64,000 nt of DNA from Subtercola boreus (GTDB taxonomy: Bacteria; Actinomycetota; Actinomycetes; Actinomycetales; Microbacteriaceae). Positions 52,740 through 62,238 of the stretch are shown piece by piece. Numbering within the stretch: position 1 is the first letter of the stretch; each line of letters opens with the position of its first letter. Below the pieces are notes generated by a model, which had not been told where the DNA came from, made no database searches, and saw only the letters and a list, made by a program, of their open reading frames with translations. The stretch lies in contig NZ_NBXD01000025.1 in assembly GCF_003399645.1 (NCBI RefSeq), positions 81,147-145,146 on the forward strand, in the 5' to 3' direction. The translations under genes and the position numbers were made by a program.

Positions 52740-54236
52740 ATGTCGAGATTTGATCGCAACCTGTCTGCTATCGCTGCCACCGGACTTGCTCTGCTTCTGG
52801 CCTTGAGTGGCACAGCGCTGCTGACTCCCGCCAGCGCCTCAGCTACGGAATACGATCTCGTGAGCGTGGGGTCGAATCCGGTCCGGGTCGCTGTCGACCC
52901 GGGTAGCGGTAAAGTCTTCGTGACAAACCGAGACGACGGCACTGTCTCGGTATTCAACGGCGGGGAACTTCATCCAACCGTGCAGACGTTCAGCGTCGGC
53001 TCGCAACCCTTTGGTGTTGCGATAGATCCTACAAATCACCAGGTGTTCGTCACCAGCTACGACACCGGCACAATCCGGTCCTTCGACGGCAACGATCTCG
53101 CTTCGCTTCCGCGGGTGATCAAGGTCGGAAAAGGAGCGAGCGGGGTCGCGGTCGACCCGACCACTCACTTCGTCTACGTCGCAAATGAACTCGACGGTAC
53201 GGTCTCCGAATTCGACCCCGCAGAGCCCGGCGTTCCGACACCACACACCGTCCCAGTCAGCAATGCGCCGGTCGATATCGCCGTCGACCCGTCGACTCAC
53301 ACCGTGTTCACCGCCGATCAAGGCGACGGAACGGTCTCCTTCTTCTCCGGATCGTTGGCGGCTAAACCCGATATCTCAACGGTCGCGGTTGGCAAGTCAC
53401 CCGTCCACGTCGCAATCGAGCCGTCATCCCATACTGTCTACGTATCAGACAACGGAGATGACACGGTGGCTTCTTTCGTCTACACCGACAAGAAGCCCTC
53501 CGTCACCTTGACCCGCACCGGCAAGCATCCGGCCGGCGTAGCTGTAGACCCACTCACCCTGACGGTCTACGCAACAAATGTCTCAGACAACACCGTCTCC
53601 CAGTTCGGCGGCCCGACGGCAGCTCGGCTCATCACCGTCGGAACCAACCCCGTCAGTGTTGCTATCGACGGCGCTGCCCGTCTCGTCTTCGTCGTCAACA
53701 GCGTCGATGGAACCATCAGCCGTTTCGACACGCTTTCTGCGCCACGCATCACTTCGTCGGCCGTGCTGCCGGCGGTGGTACGGGGCACCGAGCTGAACTT
53801 CACCGTGCGGGCCACGGGAACACCCGCAGCAGTCTTCTTCTTGCGGCAATCCAGTGGAGTCGCTCTCCCCGACGGCATCCGGATCGACCAATCTACCGGC
53901 CTGATCTCAGGCACCATCACGGCGGGCCCGGGTGACTACGCCTTCGATGTTGTTGCCTCGAACGGCGTCGAGCCATCGGCCAGCCAACGCGTGAGTCTCA
54001 CCGTGAAGGCCGCACCGATCAGTCCAACCGCCACGGCTACGCCGAGTGCGACGGCCACGCCGAGTGCGACGGCCGGAACCGGCAGCAGCAGCACCGGCCG
54101 TGGAGCGAAGAGCGCTTTGGCCAGCACCGGCATCCCTGCCGGTAACGCTCTCATCGTGGCTGTGAGTCTGTTGGCGATGGGCGCGCTGACACGCCTAGGC
54201 CTCGCGTCCAGGCGGCGCACGGCCACTCGCACATAA
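52740..54236 (+). CDS. YVTN/YncE-like beta-propeller surface protein with LAxTG anchor
   Basis: 498 residues. The signal peptide ends at ASASA. Residues about 38-330 hold seven repeats of the YVTN type, each with a GxxPxxVAVDPxxxxVFVTN-like unit and DGTVS. A putative-Ig domain follows (LPDGIRIDQSTGLISGTITAGPGDY), then a Ser/Thr/Ala-Pro stalk with two ATPSATAT-type repeats, the sortase motif LASTG, a membrane helix and an Arg-rich tail. It is probably wall-anchored and binds protein or polysaccharide. Codon use looks less GC-biased than in neighbouring genes. Confidence 0.87.
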   Translation: MSRFDRNLSAIAATGLALLLALSGTALLTPASASATEYDLVSVGSNPVRVAVDPGSGKVFVTNRDDGTVSVFNGGELHPTVQTFSVGSQPFGVAIDPTNHQVFVTSYDTGTIRSFDGNDLASLPRVIKVGKGASGVAVDPTTHFVYVANELDGTVSEFDPAEPGVPTPHTVPVSNAPVDIAVDPSTHTVFTADQGDGTVSFFSGSLAAKPDISTVAVGKSPVHVAIEPSSHTVYVSDNGDDTVASFVYTDKKPSVTLTRTGKHPAGVAVDPLTLTVYATNVSDNTVSQFGGPTAARLITVGTNPVSVAIDGAARLVFVVNSVDGTISRFDTLSAPRITSSAVLPAVVRGTELNFTVRATGTPAAVFFLRQSSGVALPDGIRIDQSTGLISGTITAGPGDYAFDVVASNGVEPSASQRVSLTVKAAPISPTATATPSATATPSATAGTGSSSTGRGAKSALASTGIPAGNALIVAVSLLAMGALTRLGLASRRRTATRT

Positions 54237-54246
54237 GGATCACGCT

Positions 54247-54277
54247 CGGGCCCGCTCGCGGAGAAGCAGCGGGCCCG
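54247..54277. terminator. Bidirectional terminator between convergent genes
   Basis: A perfect 10-bp stem (54247-54256 with 54268-54277) and 11-nt loop, between the stops at 54236 (plus) and 54280 (minus). Confidence 0.65.
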
Positions 54278-54279
54278 CG

Positions 54280-55455
54280 TCAGGCCGTGAACGCCTCGAT
54301 CCCCGCCAGCAGCTCCGCACGGAGCGCCACGCGCTCGGCACCCGACACGAAGGCCGCGTCGACGCCCGCGAGCTCAGCCACGGTGAACTCGGGAACGCCC
54401 CAGCCGAACTGCTCCTCGATGCGCCGGAACTCCTGGCTGATCGATGTCTTCGACATCACCCGGTTGTCAGGGTTGATGGTGAGGGTGAAACCGAGCTCCC
54501 GCAGCAGGTCGATGGGGTGGTTCTCCCGCCCCGTCACGACACCGCCCTGGGAGTTCGATGTGACGCACTGCTCGAGCGGGATGCGGCGATCCACGACCCA
54601 CTGCGCCGTTTGCCCGAGAACGAGGACGGCTGTTCCCGCCGCGCGGGCGGCCGCGACATCCTGAACCGCTGTGCGCACGGCGAGCGGACGACCGTTCAGC
54701 GTGACGTCTTCGATGATCCGGGTACCGTGACCGAGACGCAGGGTGTGCGCGAGGTGCACGGTCTCCCAGACACTGTGCGCGCCGTCCGCCTCGCCCGTGT
54801 GCAGGGTGTACGGCACACCCGAACGGTGCAGCAGCTCGGTCGCGTCGAGGTGGTCGCGAATGGGAAAGCCGTCTTCGGGTCCGGCGATGTCGAAGCCGGC
54901 CACGCTGCCACCCCACTTGCCGTACATCGCCACCGCGAGGCGTGCGATCTCGAAGCTGAGGGTGGAGCTGCGCATTCCGCAGATCAGCTGGCGTGCACGG
55001 ATGTGACCACCCGCCGCCGCAACCTCCGCCTCGCCCTCGGCGAGACCTGTCGCAACGGCCTCGACCGTCACCTCGAGCGGCAGCCCGCCGAGGATGTGCT
55101 TCTCGGGCGCCCAGCGGGTCTCGCCGTAGATGACTCCGTCGGCGGCGGCTTCGATCACCCACTCGCGGGCGACCCGCACGATCGCGTCCTCGGTCTGCAT
55201 GACCCGAGTGGTGAGGCCGAACTTCTCGTCCCAGTGGTCGATCTTCGGCTCGGTGATCTCGCCGGTGAACCACGACGCCATCTTCTCCGGGTCGGTGTAG
55301 GGCAACTCCACACCGCTCTGGGCGGCGAGGTCGATGAGGGTCTCGGGCCGCAGTGAGCCGTCGAGATGGTCGTGCAGCGTGATCTTCGGAAAGGCCGCGT
55401 AGGGCTCATTCGGCTGCGACCAGCGGGGGTATCCCGAGAAGCTGGGGAGGCTCAT
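54280..55455 (-). CDS. add: Adenosine deaminase
   Basis: 391-residue metal-dependent deaminase that converts adenosine to inosine. LHDHLDGSLRPETL supplies the HxH zinc ligands, with further motifs GVIYGETRWAPEKH, TLHTGEADG (catalytic His/Glu region) and LGHGTRII. The usual SLNTDDP-type end reads TINPDNRVMS, a variant seen in some actinobacterial members. ATG 55455 overlaps the deoD stop. It is the last gene of the ABC-deoD-add unit. Confidence 0.9.
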   Translation of the reverse strand: MSLPSFSGYPRWSQPNEPYAAFPKITLHDHLDGSLRPETLIDLAAQSGVELPYTDPEKMASWFTGEITEPKIDHWDEKFGLTTRVMQTEDAIVRVAREWVIEAAADGVIYGETRWAPEKHILGGLPLEVTVEAVATGLAEGEAEVAAAGGHIRARQLICGMRSSTLSFEIARLAVAMYGKWGGSVAGFDIAGPEDGFPIRDHLDATELLHRSGVPYTLHTGEADGAHSVWETVHLAHTLRLGHGTRIIEDVTLNGRPLAVRTAVQDVAAARAAGTAVLVLGQTAQWVVDRRIPLEQCVTSNSQGGVVTGRENHPIDLLRELGFTLTINPDNRVMSKTSISQEFRRIEEQFGWGVPEFTVAELAGVDAAFVSGAERVALRAELLAGIEAFTA

Positions 55456-56150
55456 GCGAGTGCCGCCAATCCGAACGCGACCATGTCGGCGAAAGTGGTC
55501 TCCCGCTGCTCGGCCGTGGTCTCCTCGCCCGGCAGGTCGCTGATCGTGCCGACCATGAGGGCCTCGAACCGCTCCTTCAAAGCCGTGGCGTAGAGGCCGG
55601 CCGCCTCCATCTCCACCGCGAGGGTGCCGTATTCGAGCAGCTTCGGCACCACGGAGGTGTCGGGGTTGTAGAACGAGTCGGTGGTGAACACCGGGCCGAC
55701 ATGGATGACCTTCCCGGTCGTCTCGCCGTATTCGACGGCCTTTCGCAGCAGAGCGAAGCTGGGCGCGTGGCTGAGGCTCACGCTGGGTACCCAGTGCGAG
55801 GTCATGGCGGAGTTCGTGTGCGCGCTCGACGCGGCGATCACATCGCCGATGCGCAGGTGCGGGGCGATACCGCCCAGCGTTCCGACGCGCACGATGCGCT
55901 TGACGTCGAAGTTGCGCACGAGCTCGGTGGCATAGATCGCCAGGGAGGGCATGCCCATGCCGGAGGCCAGCACCGAGATCGGCCTGCCCTCGAAGGTTCC
56001 GGTGTACCCCAGGATGCCGCGCACCTCGGTGACGAGGCGGGGAGAGTCGAAGAAGGTCTCGGCGATCAGCTTCGCCCGGCGCGGGTCGCCCGGCATCAGC
56101 ACATCGGGGGCGAAATCGCCGTTCTCGGCGTTGATGTGGGGTGTGGCCAT
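55452..56150 (-). CDS. deoD: Purine-nucleoside phosphorylase DeoD-type
   Basis: 232-residue hexameric-type phosphorylase: TPHINAENGDFAPDVLMPGDPRRAKLIAE, GMGMPSLAIYATEL, RVGTLGGIA and the base-binding TLAVEMEAAGLYA. It splits inosine, guanosine or adenosine with phosphate. It overlaps add and lies downstream of the ABC transporter genes, forming a nucleoside salvage set. Confidence 0.93.
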   Translation of the reverse strand: MATPHINAENGDFAPDVLMPGDPRRAKLIAETFFDSPRLVTEVRGILGYTGTFEGRPISVLASGMGMPSLAIYATELVRNFDVKRIVRVGTLGGIAPHLRIGDVIAASSAHTNSAMTSHWVPSVSLSHAPSFALLRKAVEYGETTGKVIHVGPVFTTDSFYNPDTSVVPKLLEYGTLAVEMEAAGLYATALKERFEALMVGTISDLPGEETTAEQRETTFADMVAFGLAALA

Positions 56151-56233
56151 GGGCTGGCGGTCCTTTCCGGGGCGGGTTGATGCGGGTGTTGCAGTGGTGC
56201 GCGTGGCGCGGATGGTGCGGGGCGGTGCGCCGG

Positions 56234-57931
56234 TCAGCCGAGCTGCGAGGGCGCGTAGCGCGCCAGCACCCGGCGCTCGGCCCAGCTCACCAGGCTGTAG
56301 AAGATCAGCGACACCGCGGTGAGAACAGCGGCGGCCGCCCAGACCCCGGTGTAGTCGCTGTGGGCGCGGGCGTTCACGATGGCGTGACCGAGCCCGTCGC
56401 CGGTCGCGAGCCACTCGGCCAGGGTCGAGGCGAGAACGGCGGTCGGTGCCGCAATGCGGGCGGAGGCGAAGATCGCCGGCAGCGTGTACGGAACCTGCAA
56501 CCGCCAGAGCGTGCTCTGGGCCGACGAGTCGTAGCTGCGCATCAGAGTGAGGGCATCCGTCGGCACCCTCTTGAGCCCGGCCTGCGTGTTGGCGAGCGTG
56601 GGGAAGAAGGTCACGATCGCCGTGATCGCGACGACACCACCGAGGCCCCGGCCGAGCGCGAGGATCAGCACCGGAATGAGCACGATGATCGGCACTGACC
56701 GCAGGGCGACCGCGAGCGGCGTGAGCACCCGTTCCGACACCGGGTAGAGCACGAACAGGATGGCGGCGGCCACACCCACGACGAGACCGGCAACGTAACC
56801 GATTCCCGAGTGCACCAGAGTGACGCCGAGCGCCTCGAGGATCGCCGACCGGTTGGCCGGGGACTTCGGTGCAGTGAAAAGATACGCGAACACATCCACC
56901 GGGGATTTGCCGACGAACGGTGACATCTGAAAGAGGAAGAGGTACGCATACCAGGCGAGCAGGATGACGGCGATGGATCCGACCGTCCAGGCAAGGGCCC
57001 GGCCGCTCCGCGAGGCCAACGACCGACGCGGGGCTGGGGCCAGCTGCTGGGCAGCGGAGATTCCGGCCGACCAGGGGGTGAGCCAGCGGCGCAGCAGTCC
57101 GAAGAAGCCGTAGGGAATCGCGGCCATCAGCGTCGCCAGCACGGCCACCGACCAGACCCGCCCGAGATTCAGCGACATCAGCCCGTTGATCAGCAGCACG
57201 CCGAGCCCCGCCTTGGCGCCGATGAACTCGCCGAAGATCGCACCCAGGGTCGCTGCGGCCGCACCGATCTGCAGGCCGGTAAGGATGGCCGGGATGCCCG
57301 AGGGCAGCCGCACGAACCACAGCGATGACAGCGAACCGCCACCCCAGGCCTTGACCATCGTCATCGGGCTGCCGTCGGCGCTTCGGAGCCCCAGCATGGT
57401 TCCGATAAGGGTGACGAAGAACACCGACATGCTCGCCAGCACCACCTTCGCCGTGTCGGGGTCGAACGTCAGCTGCAGCAGCGGGTTCACCGCCACCAGC
57501 GGCAGACAGAACAACGCCAGGGCGAGACGCAGGAAGAGGGACTCCAGCGCGGCGAACTGCACGAACAGCACCGCGACCACGATCGCCGCGAGGTTGCCGA
57601 AGAACCACCCGCGCATCGCCACCCAGGCCGTCGCGGAGACCGCGTTCACATACAGGCCTGAGTCGGTGACGAGGCTCTGGATGATCGCGGTCGGCGAGGC
57701 GAGCACGCCCAGCTTGGTCAACCACAGATCGGCTGCCACCTCCCACAGCACGAGCAGGGCCACGCTCACCAGCACGGTCGTGACCCAGCCGTTCAGAAGC
57801 GTCCGGCGCGCTTCGGTTCGGGCGTTCAGGCGCGCCGACGCGATGGCCGCGGCGCGAGCCTCCTCCCGACCCGCCGAACTGCGGCCGCTCGTAGCCGGAG
57901 CAGAGGGAGTGGCCGGCGTCGTGGTTGTCAC
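56234..57931 (-). CDS. ABC transporter permease with two fused permease domains
   Basis: 565-residue protein with two BPD_transp_1 (SsuC/ThiX-like) domains in tandem, each with about five or six helices and an EAA-type loop (the second reads [29 protein letters not shown]). Such proteins replace a permease homodimer or heterodimer. GTG 57931 overlaps the ATPase stop (GTGA). The N-terminus is a Thr/Ala/Arg-rich cytoplasmic extension. Confidence 0.88.
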   Translation of the reverse strand: MTTTTPATPSAPATSGRSSAGREEARAAAIASARLNARTEARRTLLNGWVTTVLVSVALLVLWEVAADLWLTKLGVLASPTAIIQSLVTDSGLYVNAVSATAWVAMRGWFFGNLAAIVVAVLFVQFAALESLFLRLALALFCLPLVAVNPLLQLTFDPDTAKVVLASMSVFFVTLIGTMLGLRSADGSPMTMVKAWGGGSLSSLWFVRLPSGIPAILTGLQIGAAAATLGAIFGEFIGAKAGLGVLLINGLMSLNLGRVWSVAVLATLMAAIPYGFFGLLRRWLTPWSAGISAAQQLAPAPRRSLASRSGRALAWTVGSIAVILLAWYAYLFLFQMSPFVGKSPVDVFAYLFTAPKSPANRSAILEALGVTLVHSGIGYVAGLVVGVAAAILFVLYPVSERVLTPLAVALRSVPIIVLIPVLILALGRGLGGVVAITAIVTFFPTLANTQAGLKRVPTDALTLMRSYDSSAQSTLWRLQVPYTLPAIFASARIAAPTAVLASTLAEWLATGDGLGHAIVNARAHSDYTGVWAAAAVLTAVSLIFYSLVSWAERRVLARYAPSQLG

Positions 57932-58710
57932 GCGGCATCCTGTTCGTCGTGCCCGGAGTGCAGCATCGTGCTCAGGTCGTCGCACACCGCGTGAAACTCC
58001 GGGCTCGACAGCAGTTCGCGCCGGCGTGGCCGGGGGAAGTCGATTGTGACGTCGCCCACGATGCGCCCCGGTCGAGGCGACATCACGATGACGCGGTCGG
58101 CGAGGAACGCCGCTTCAGAGATCGAGTGCGTCACCAGGAGCGCCGTGGCCGAGGTCGCACTCCACAGTTTCTGCAGCTCCTCGTTCATGCGCTGGCGCGT
58201 GATCTCATCGAGCGCACCGAACGGTTCGTCGAGCAGCAGGATCTCCGGCTCGGCAACGATCGCCCGGGCGATGGCCACGCGCTGGCGCATCCCGCCCGAC
58301 AACTGTGCGGGACGAGCATCCGCGAACCCGTCGAGGCCGACCAGCCTGATGAGGTCGTCGATGCGGGACGAGGGGATGCCGATTCCCATGACCTGGCCGG
58401 GGAGCCGGATGTTGTCGCGCACCGACCGCCAGGGCAGCAGCGACGGGTCCTGCAGGGCGAGCCCGAGGCGATGCGCCCTGCGGATGCTCGCCGGGCTCTC
58501 ACCGTGGATCGTCACCTCCCCGGAAGAGTGCGTCTCCAGATCGGCGAGGATGCGCAGGATGGTCGACTTGCCACAGCCGGAGGGCCCGAGCAACGCCGTG
58601 AAGGAGCCCTCCGGTACAGCGAGCGACACGTCGTCGAGGGCGAGCACATCGCGCTTGTTCGACGAGTAGACCTTGGTCAGATTGGTGAGCGTGAAGCCGG
58701 ATCCGTTCAT
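57928..58710 (-). CDS. ABC transporter ATP-binding protein (NitT/TauT type)
   Basis: 260-residue ATPase: Walker [10 protein letters not shown]-loop [11 protein letters not shown], signature [14 protein letters not shown], Walker [15 protein letters not shown] and the His switch VTHS. The type serves nitrate, sulfonate, taurine or thiamin-precursor uptake systems. It is coupled to the double permease downstream and sits behind the binding protein gene. Confidence 0.93.
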   Translation of the reverse strand: MNGSGFTLTNLTKVYSSNKRDVLALDDVSLAVPEGSFTALLGPSGCGKSTILRILADLETHSSGEVTIHGESPASIRRAHRLGLALQDPSLLPWRSVRDNIRLPGQVMGIGIPSSRIDDLIRLVGLDGFADARPAQLSGGMRQRVAIARAIVAEPEILLLDEPFGALDEITRQRMNEELQKLWSATSATALLVTHSISEAAFLADRVIVMSPRPGRIVGDVTIDFPRPRRRELLSSPEFHAVCDDLSTMLHSGHDEQDAA

Positions 58711-58718
58711 ACCGGGCC

Positions 58719-59780
58719 TCAGCCGATGCTCGACTTGCCCTGGTAGATGTCGGTCAGCAGCGAGGTGTCGAAGAGCGACTTGTCGGCGCCGGTGATGCCG
58801 AGGGACTCGAGCGTGGCGAGGTTCTTCGTGATGCCGTCGTCAGAGATCCACAGCAGGCCGTTGGCCTTTGTCTCGTCGGTGACGAGCAGGTCCATCTGCA
58901 GAGCCGCCTGCTTGGTCTGCTCCTCGATCGTCAGGCCGCCGTCTTTCGCGTAATCGTTGACGGTCAGCTCCACAGCCTCGGTGGGGTCTTTGACGTAGTT
59001 CTGCCAGCCCTCGATCTCACCCTTGAGGAAGCCCTCGATGGCGGTCTTCTTCGTGGCATCCTCGAGCGTCGAACGCTTCACGGCGTAGACCTGCGCATAG
59101 ACGTCGAGGCCGTAGTCCGCCGTCAGCATCGTGACGCCGGGCTTGCCGGCCGCCGCCTCGTAGGCGATCGGCTGCTCGCTGTAGAACACCCAGAGGCCGT
59201 CGACCTCGCCGCTCACCAGCGGAGCCACGTCGAACCCGACCGGAACCGAGATGATCTTCGACGCGTCGAGGTTGTTGGCCTTCACGACGGCATCCTGGGC
59301 GGCCTGGTCGCCGGTGGGCACCCCGATCTTCTTACCCTCCATGTCGGCGGGAGTGGTGATCGGCTTGTCGGAGGTAGAGAGGATGGCGAGGGGGTTCTTC
59401 TGAAAGCCCGCTGCGACGATCACGAGGTCGGCGCCGTTCGCGTTGGCCTGGGCGACGGTGTCGGCGTTGCCCATTCCGATGTCGGCCTGGCCGGACTCGA
59501 CGGCGGCCATCGAATCGACATCGGGTCCTCCGGGGAGGATCGTGACGTCGACGCCGTTGTTCGTGTAATAGCCCTCCTTCTCGGCCACGTAGCTGCCACC
59601 GAACTGCACCAGCGGAATCCAGGAGGTCTGCAGCGTCAGCGGGGTGGTTCCCCCACTGGAGGCGGCCGGCGTTCCCGAGCTCGACGAGCAGGCGGTGGCG
59701 ACGGCGAGCACACTCGCGATTCCGAGGGCGACAGTGGCGGCACGAAGGGCGCGGCGGCCGCCGAATGGGGCGAGGTTCAT
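58719..59780 (-). CDS. ABC substrate-binding lipoprotein, NMT1/THI5-like
   Basis: 353-residue lipoprotein. The signal ends at the lipobox VATAC, followed by a Ser/Gly linker. [52 protein letters not shown] and [28 protein letters not shown] are typical of NMT1/THI5-like periplasmic-type binding proteins, whose known ligands are pyrimidines, riboflavin and similar compounds. Together with DeoD and adenosine deaminase, a nucleobase- or nucleoside-like ligand is plausible (inference). ATG 59780 is used as start. Confidence 0.9.
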   Translation of the reverse strand: MNLAPFGGRRALRAATVALGIASVLAVATACSSSSGTPAASSGGTTPLTLQTSWIPLVQFGGSYVAEKEGYYTNNGVDVTILPGGPDVDSMAAVESGQADIGMGNADTVAQANANGADLVIVAAGFQKNPLAILSTSDKPITTPADMEGKKIGVPTGDQAAQDAVVKANNLDASKIISVPVGFDVAPLVSGEVDGLWVFYSEQPIAYEAAAGKPGVTMLTADYGLDVYAQVYAVKRSTLEDATKKTAIEGFLKGEIEGWQNYVKDPTEAVELTVNDYAKDGGLTIEEQTKQAALQMDLLVTDETKANGLLWISDDGITKNLATLESLGITGADKSLFDTSLLTDIYQGKSSIG

Positions 59781-59816
59781 CTGGTCTCCAAGGGCTGGTC
59801 GGGAGGGGGAAAGCGC

Positions 59817-59830
59817 GCAAAGCGTTTTGC
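59817..59830. promoter_or_regulatory. LacI-type operator
   Basis: GCAAAGC-GTTTTGC is a near-perfect palindrome with a central CG (one mismatch), the standard form of LacI/PurR-type sites. It is 37 bp upstream of the binding-protein start and between that gene and the LacI-family regulator. Confidence 0.65.
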
Positions 59831-59973
59831 AATCGTCGCTTTCTCGACCGTACGGCCTCACTGTTTCCATTGGATTTCGCGCGGTGTCGCGCGTGTAAAA
59901 CCCCGTCGCGACCATCGGCGACACAGGGCGCAACACCCTGAGGCCACCCATATGACCCGGTCGCGATCTCGAC

Positions 59974-59979
59974 TACTCT
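59974..59979 (+). promoter_or_regulatory. -10 box TACTCT for the LacI-family regulator
   Basis: TACTCT ends 6 nt before the GTG at 59986; a leaderless arrangement. Confidence 0.5.
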
Positions 59980-59985
59980 TGCTGC

Positions 59986-61005
59986 GTGACCGAGCCGAAC
60001 GGCAAGCCGTGGACGATGCAGCAGATCGCCGACGCAGCCGGCGTCAGCGTGACGACCGTTTCGCACACCATTTCGGGCAAACGCCCGGTCAGCCCGCAGA
60101 CCGCCCAGCGCATCAAAGGGCTCATCGACGAGTTCGGCTATGTGCCCGACGCGGGTGCCCGACGCCTCCAGTCGGGGCGGAGCAGGATGATCGGGTTGGC
60201 CGTTCCCGACATCTCGAACTGGTTCTTCGGCCGAATCGCCCGCGGTGTCGAAGAGATGGCGAACGAGTTGGACTACGGACTCATCGTCTGCAGCACAGCC
60301 AATTCCGACCCGAGGCGCGAACAGCGGTACTTCAACATGATCCGCACGCGCCTGATCGACGGCCTCATCTATACGGCCGGCCGGCAGATGCCCCAGACGA
60401 ACGAATTGCAGAAGGTCGCTGCATCCGCACCCGTGGTGCTGGCCGATGAGGGGATCGACTCGTTCGCCTCGATCCCCTGGGTGACGTCGGCGAACCTCGA
60501 CGGGGCCAGGCAGCTGGCCCGCCACGTGCGTGAGCTCGGGCACACCCGAGCCGTCGTCATCGCCGGTTTCGCCGGACTGAACTCGACCATCGAACGCGTG
60601 GCGGGCATCCGTGAGTCCTTTCCGAACGCCCTCGTGCTCTACGGCGACTTCGACATCGACGCGGGGTACGACAGCATCGACGACCTGCTGGCGAACGACG
60701 TCTCGTTCACCGCGGTCTTCGGCGGCAACGACCTCATCGCGGTGGGGGCCATCAAGCGACTGCGCGAGCAGGGCCTCACAGTGCCCGCAGACGTCACCGT
60801 CGTGGGGTTCGACGACATCGACATCGCCTCCGTCATCACCCCCGGGCTGACCACGGTGCGCCAGGATGCCTCGGGCCTGGGCCGAAACTCCGCCCGCCTG
60901 CTGATCGAGGGGCTGGAGGCCGGGAGCTTCGAGGCGGTCGCTTCGGTGGTTCTCCCGGTGGAACTGATCGTGCGGGGAACGAGTGCGGCGCCGCCTACAG
61001 CATGA
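59986..61005 (+). CDS. LacI-family transcriptional regulator
   Basis: 339-residue repressor. The HTH and hinge are TMQQIADAAGVSVTTVSHTISGKRPVS and AGARRLQSGRSR, followed by a periplasmic-binding-protein-like sensor domain (MIGLAVPDISNWFFGRIARGVEE to VTVVGFDDIDIASVITPGLTTVRQD). It is divergent from the ABC/deoD/add operon, and the LacI-type operator at 59817 indicates it represses that operon. The effector is unknown; a purine nucleoside or the transported ligand is likely. The 3' end overlaps the convergent dehydrogenase by 11 bp. Confidence 0.92.
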   Translation: MTEPNGKPWTMQQIADAAGVSVTTVSHTISGKRPVSPQTAQRIKGLIDEFGYVPDAGARRLQSGRSRMIGLAVPDISNWFFGRIARGVEEMANELDYGLIVCSTANSDPRREQRYFNMIRTRLIDGLIYTAGRQMPQTNELQKVAASAPVVLADEGIDSFASIPWVTSANLDGARQLARHVRELGHTRAVVIAGFAGLNSTIERVAGIRESFPNALVLYGDFDIDAGYDSIDDLLANDVSFTAVFGGNDLIAVGAIKRLREQGLTVPADVTVVGFDDIDIASVITPGLTTVRQDASGLGRNSARLLIEGLEAGSFEAVASVVLPVELIVRGTSAAPPTA

Positions 61006-62131
61006 CCACGAGTTTCTGCGCCGAGACGCCCCGCCGCAGGGTGTCGATCGCCACCTGCACCTGATCGAGTCCTTCGCCGATCACGCGCGGCTCGGGCGCC
61101 GCCGCATAGCGCCCCTCCGCGAGGGCCGCCGGCAGGAACCTCTCCCAGAGCATCGGCCCCACCTCGTTGTTCATCAGCGAACTGCCCCACACGAACCGCG
61201 CGCGAATGCCGTGCACCCGGCAGCGCGCCTGCAGCGCGGTGTTGCCGCCCACGAGCCCAAGACCCGACTTCACCAGGGCCAGGCTCAGCCCCCGGCGGCG
61301 GGGCAACGACTCGAGCGACACTGACGGGCTCGCCAGCGCCACCCGCTTCGCACCCGTCGCGACCGCGATTGCGACGGCCGGTTCGGCGGATCCGGTGCCG
61401 ACAGCGAGTACGCCGGCGACCGGGATGCCCGCCAGCAGTGCCGCGATGTCGCGCACGACCGTCGGGCTGGCGTAGTCGAAGACGTCGCTCGCTCCGAGGT
61501 GTCGCACCCGCTCGTGGTTGCGCGGTGACGCGGTCGAGATGACGCGGTATCCGGCGGCGACCGCGAGCTGGACGGCGTTGCTGCCGACGCTCGTCGATCC
61601 ACCCCAGACCACCACCGTCGCGCCCTCCGCGAGCGGCGCCGCGCTCACGCCTGTAGCCGAACCGACCGGATGGCGCAGCCCCAGCTGGTCATCCTGGAAC
61701 AGGGCGGACGCGGCGGTCGAGATCGCCAACGGCAGCACAGCGGCCTCCACGAAGGAGAGACTCGCGGGAATCGGCGCGGCGAGCTGGTCGCTCACCACCG
61801 TGAACAGCTGGAATGCACCCTCCGACTCGTGGTTGCGCTCCTTCTCCATGCCGACGGCATAGGCGACCACGCGGTCGCCCACCCGGAAGCGCGTGACGTC
61901 GCTGCCGACCTCGACGACCTCGCCCGCGACATCCTCCCCCAGAACGCTGGGGTACGGCAGCCAGCGGAACATGAGATCGCCCGTCGACTGCTTGATTGCG
62001 TCGAGCGGATTGACCGCGACAGCGCGGTTGCGAACGACGAGTTCGTGCGGGCCGGGCGGGGTGTAGCGGGCTGGCTGAACGATGAAATCGGCGTGGTGGG
62101 CGGGCAGAACGGCGGCGGAATTGATGGGCAT
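60995..62131 (-). CDS. Zinc-type alcohol dehydrogenase / quinone oxidoreductase-like protein (MDR)
   Basis: 378-residue medium-chain dehydrogenase/reductase. The N-terminal GroES-like domain (PGPHELVVRNRAVAVNPLDAIKQSTG, PSVLGEDVAGEVVEVG) and the Rossmann domain (VVVWGGSTSVGSNAVQLAVAAGYRVISTAS) match zinc-free quinone-reductase-type MDRs, including the plant-type toxin biosynthesis and enoyl-reductase-like group. No structural zinc Cys set is seen. ATG 62131 is used. It is divergent from the TetR gene, with operators between. Confidence 0.87.
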   Translation of the reverse strand: MPINSAAVLPAHHADFIVQPARYTPPGPHELVVRNRAVAVNPLDAIKQSTGDLMFRWLPYPSVLGEDVAGEVVEVGSDVTRFRVGDRVVAYAVGMEKERNHESEGAFQLFTVVSDQLAAPIPASLSFVEAAVLPLAISTAASALFQDDQLGLRHPVGSATGVSAAPLAEGATVVVWGGSTSVGSNAVQLAVAAGYRVISTASPRNHERVRHLGASDVFDYASPTVVRDIAALLAGIPVAGVLAVGTGSAEPAVAIAVATGAKRVALASPSVSLESLPRRRGLSLALVKSGLGLVGGNTALQARCRVHGIRARFVWGSSLMNNEVGPMLWERFLPAALAEGRYAAAPEPRVIGEGLDQVQVAIDTLRRGVSAQKLVVML

Positions 62132-62158
62132 CGGGTGTCTTGTCTCTCTGGAGGGAAG

Positions 62159-62179
62159 TGATGGCATGATGTGTCATCA
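62159..62179. promoter_or_regulatory. TetR operator 1
   Basis: Imperfect palindrome with arms TGATGGCAT and GTGTCATCA around a 3-bp centre. It lies 28 bp upstream of the dehydrogenase start on the minus strand. Confidence 0.7.
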
Positions 62180-62189
62180 CATTACACCC

Positions 62190-62210
62190 TGATGGCATTG
62201 CATGTCATCA
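62190..62210. promoter_or_regulatory. TetR operator 2
   Basis: Near-perfect palindrome with arms TGATGGCAT and ATGTCATCA around TGC, 31 bp (about three helical turns) from operator 1. It covers the expected -35 position of the tetR promoter, so autorepression is likely. Confidence 0.7.
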
Positions 62211-62226
62211 CTCTCGTCCCGAACAG

Positions 62227-62232
62227 TAGAAT
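62227..62232 (+). promoter_or_regulatory. -10 box TAGAAT of the tetR gene
   Basis: TAGAAT ends 6 nt before the ATG at 62239; leaderless arrangement with operator 2 at the -35 position. Confidence 0.55.
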
Positions 62233-62238
62233 GAAGAC

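Noticed and set aside
59781..59985. TPP riboswitch ahead of the NMT1/THI5-like gene
   Set aside because: The gap is short and shows no THI-box-like CUGAGA / GACCUGAU core; a LacI-type operator explains the regulation better.
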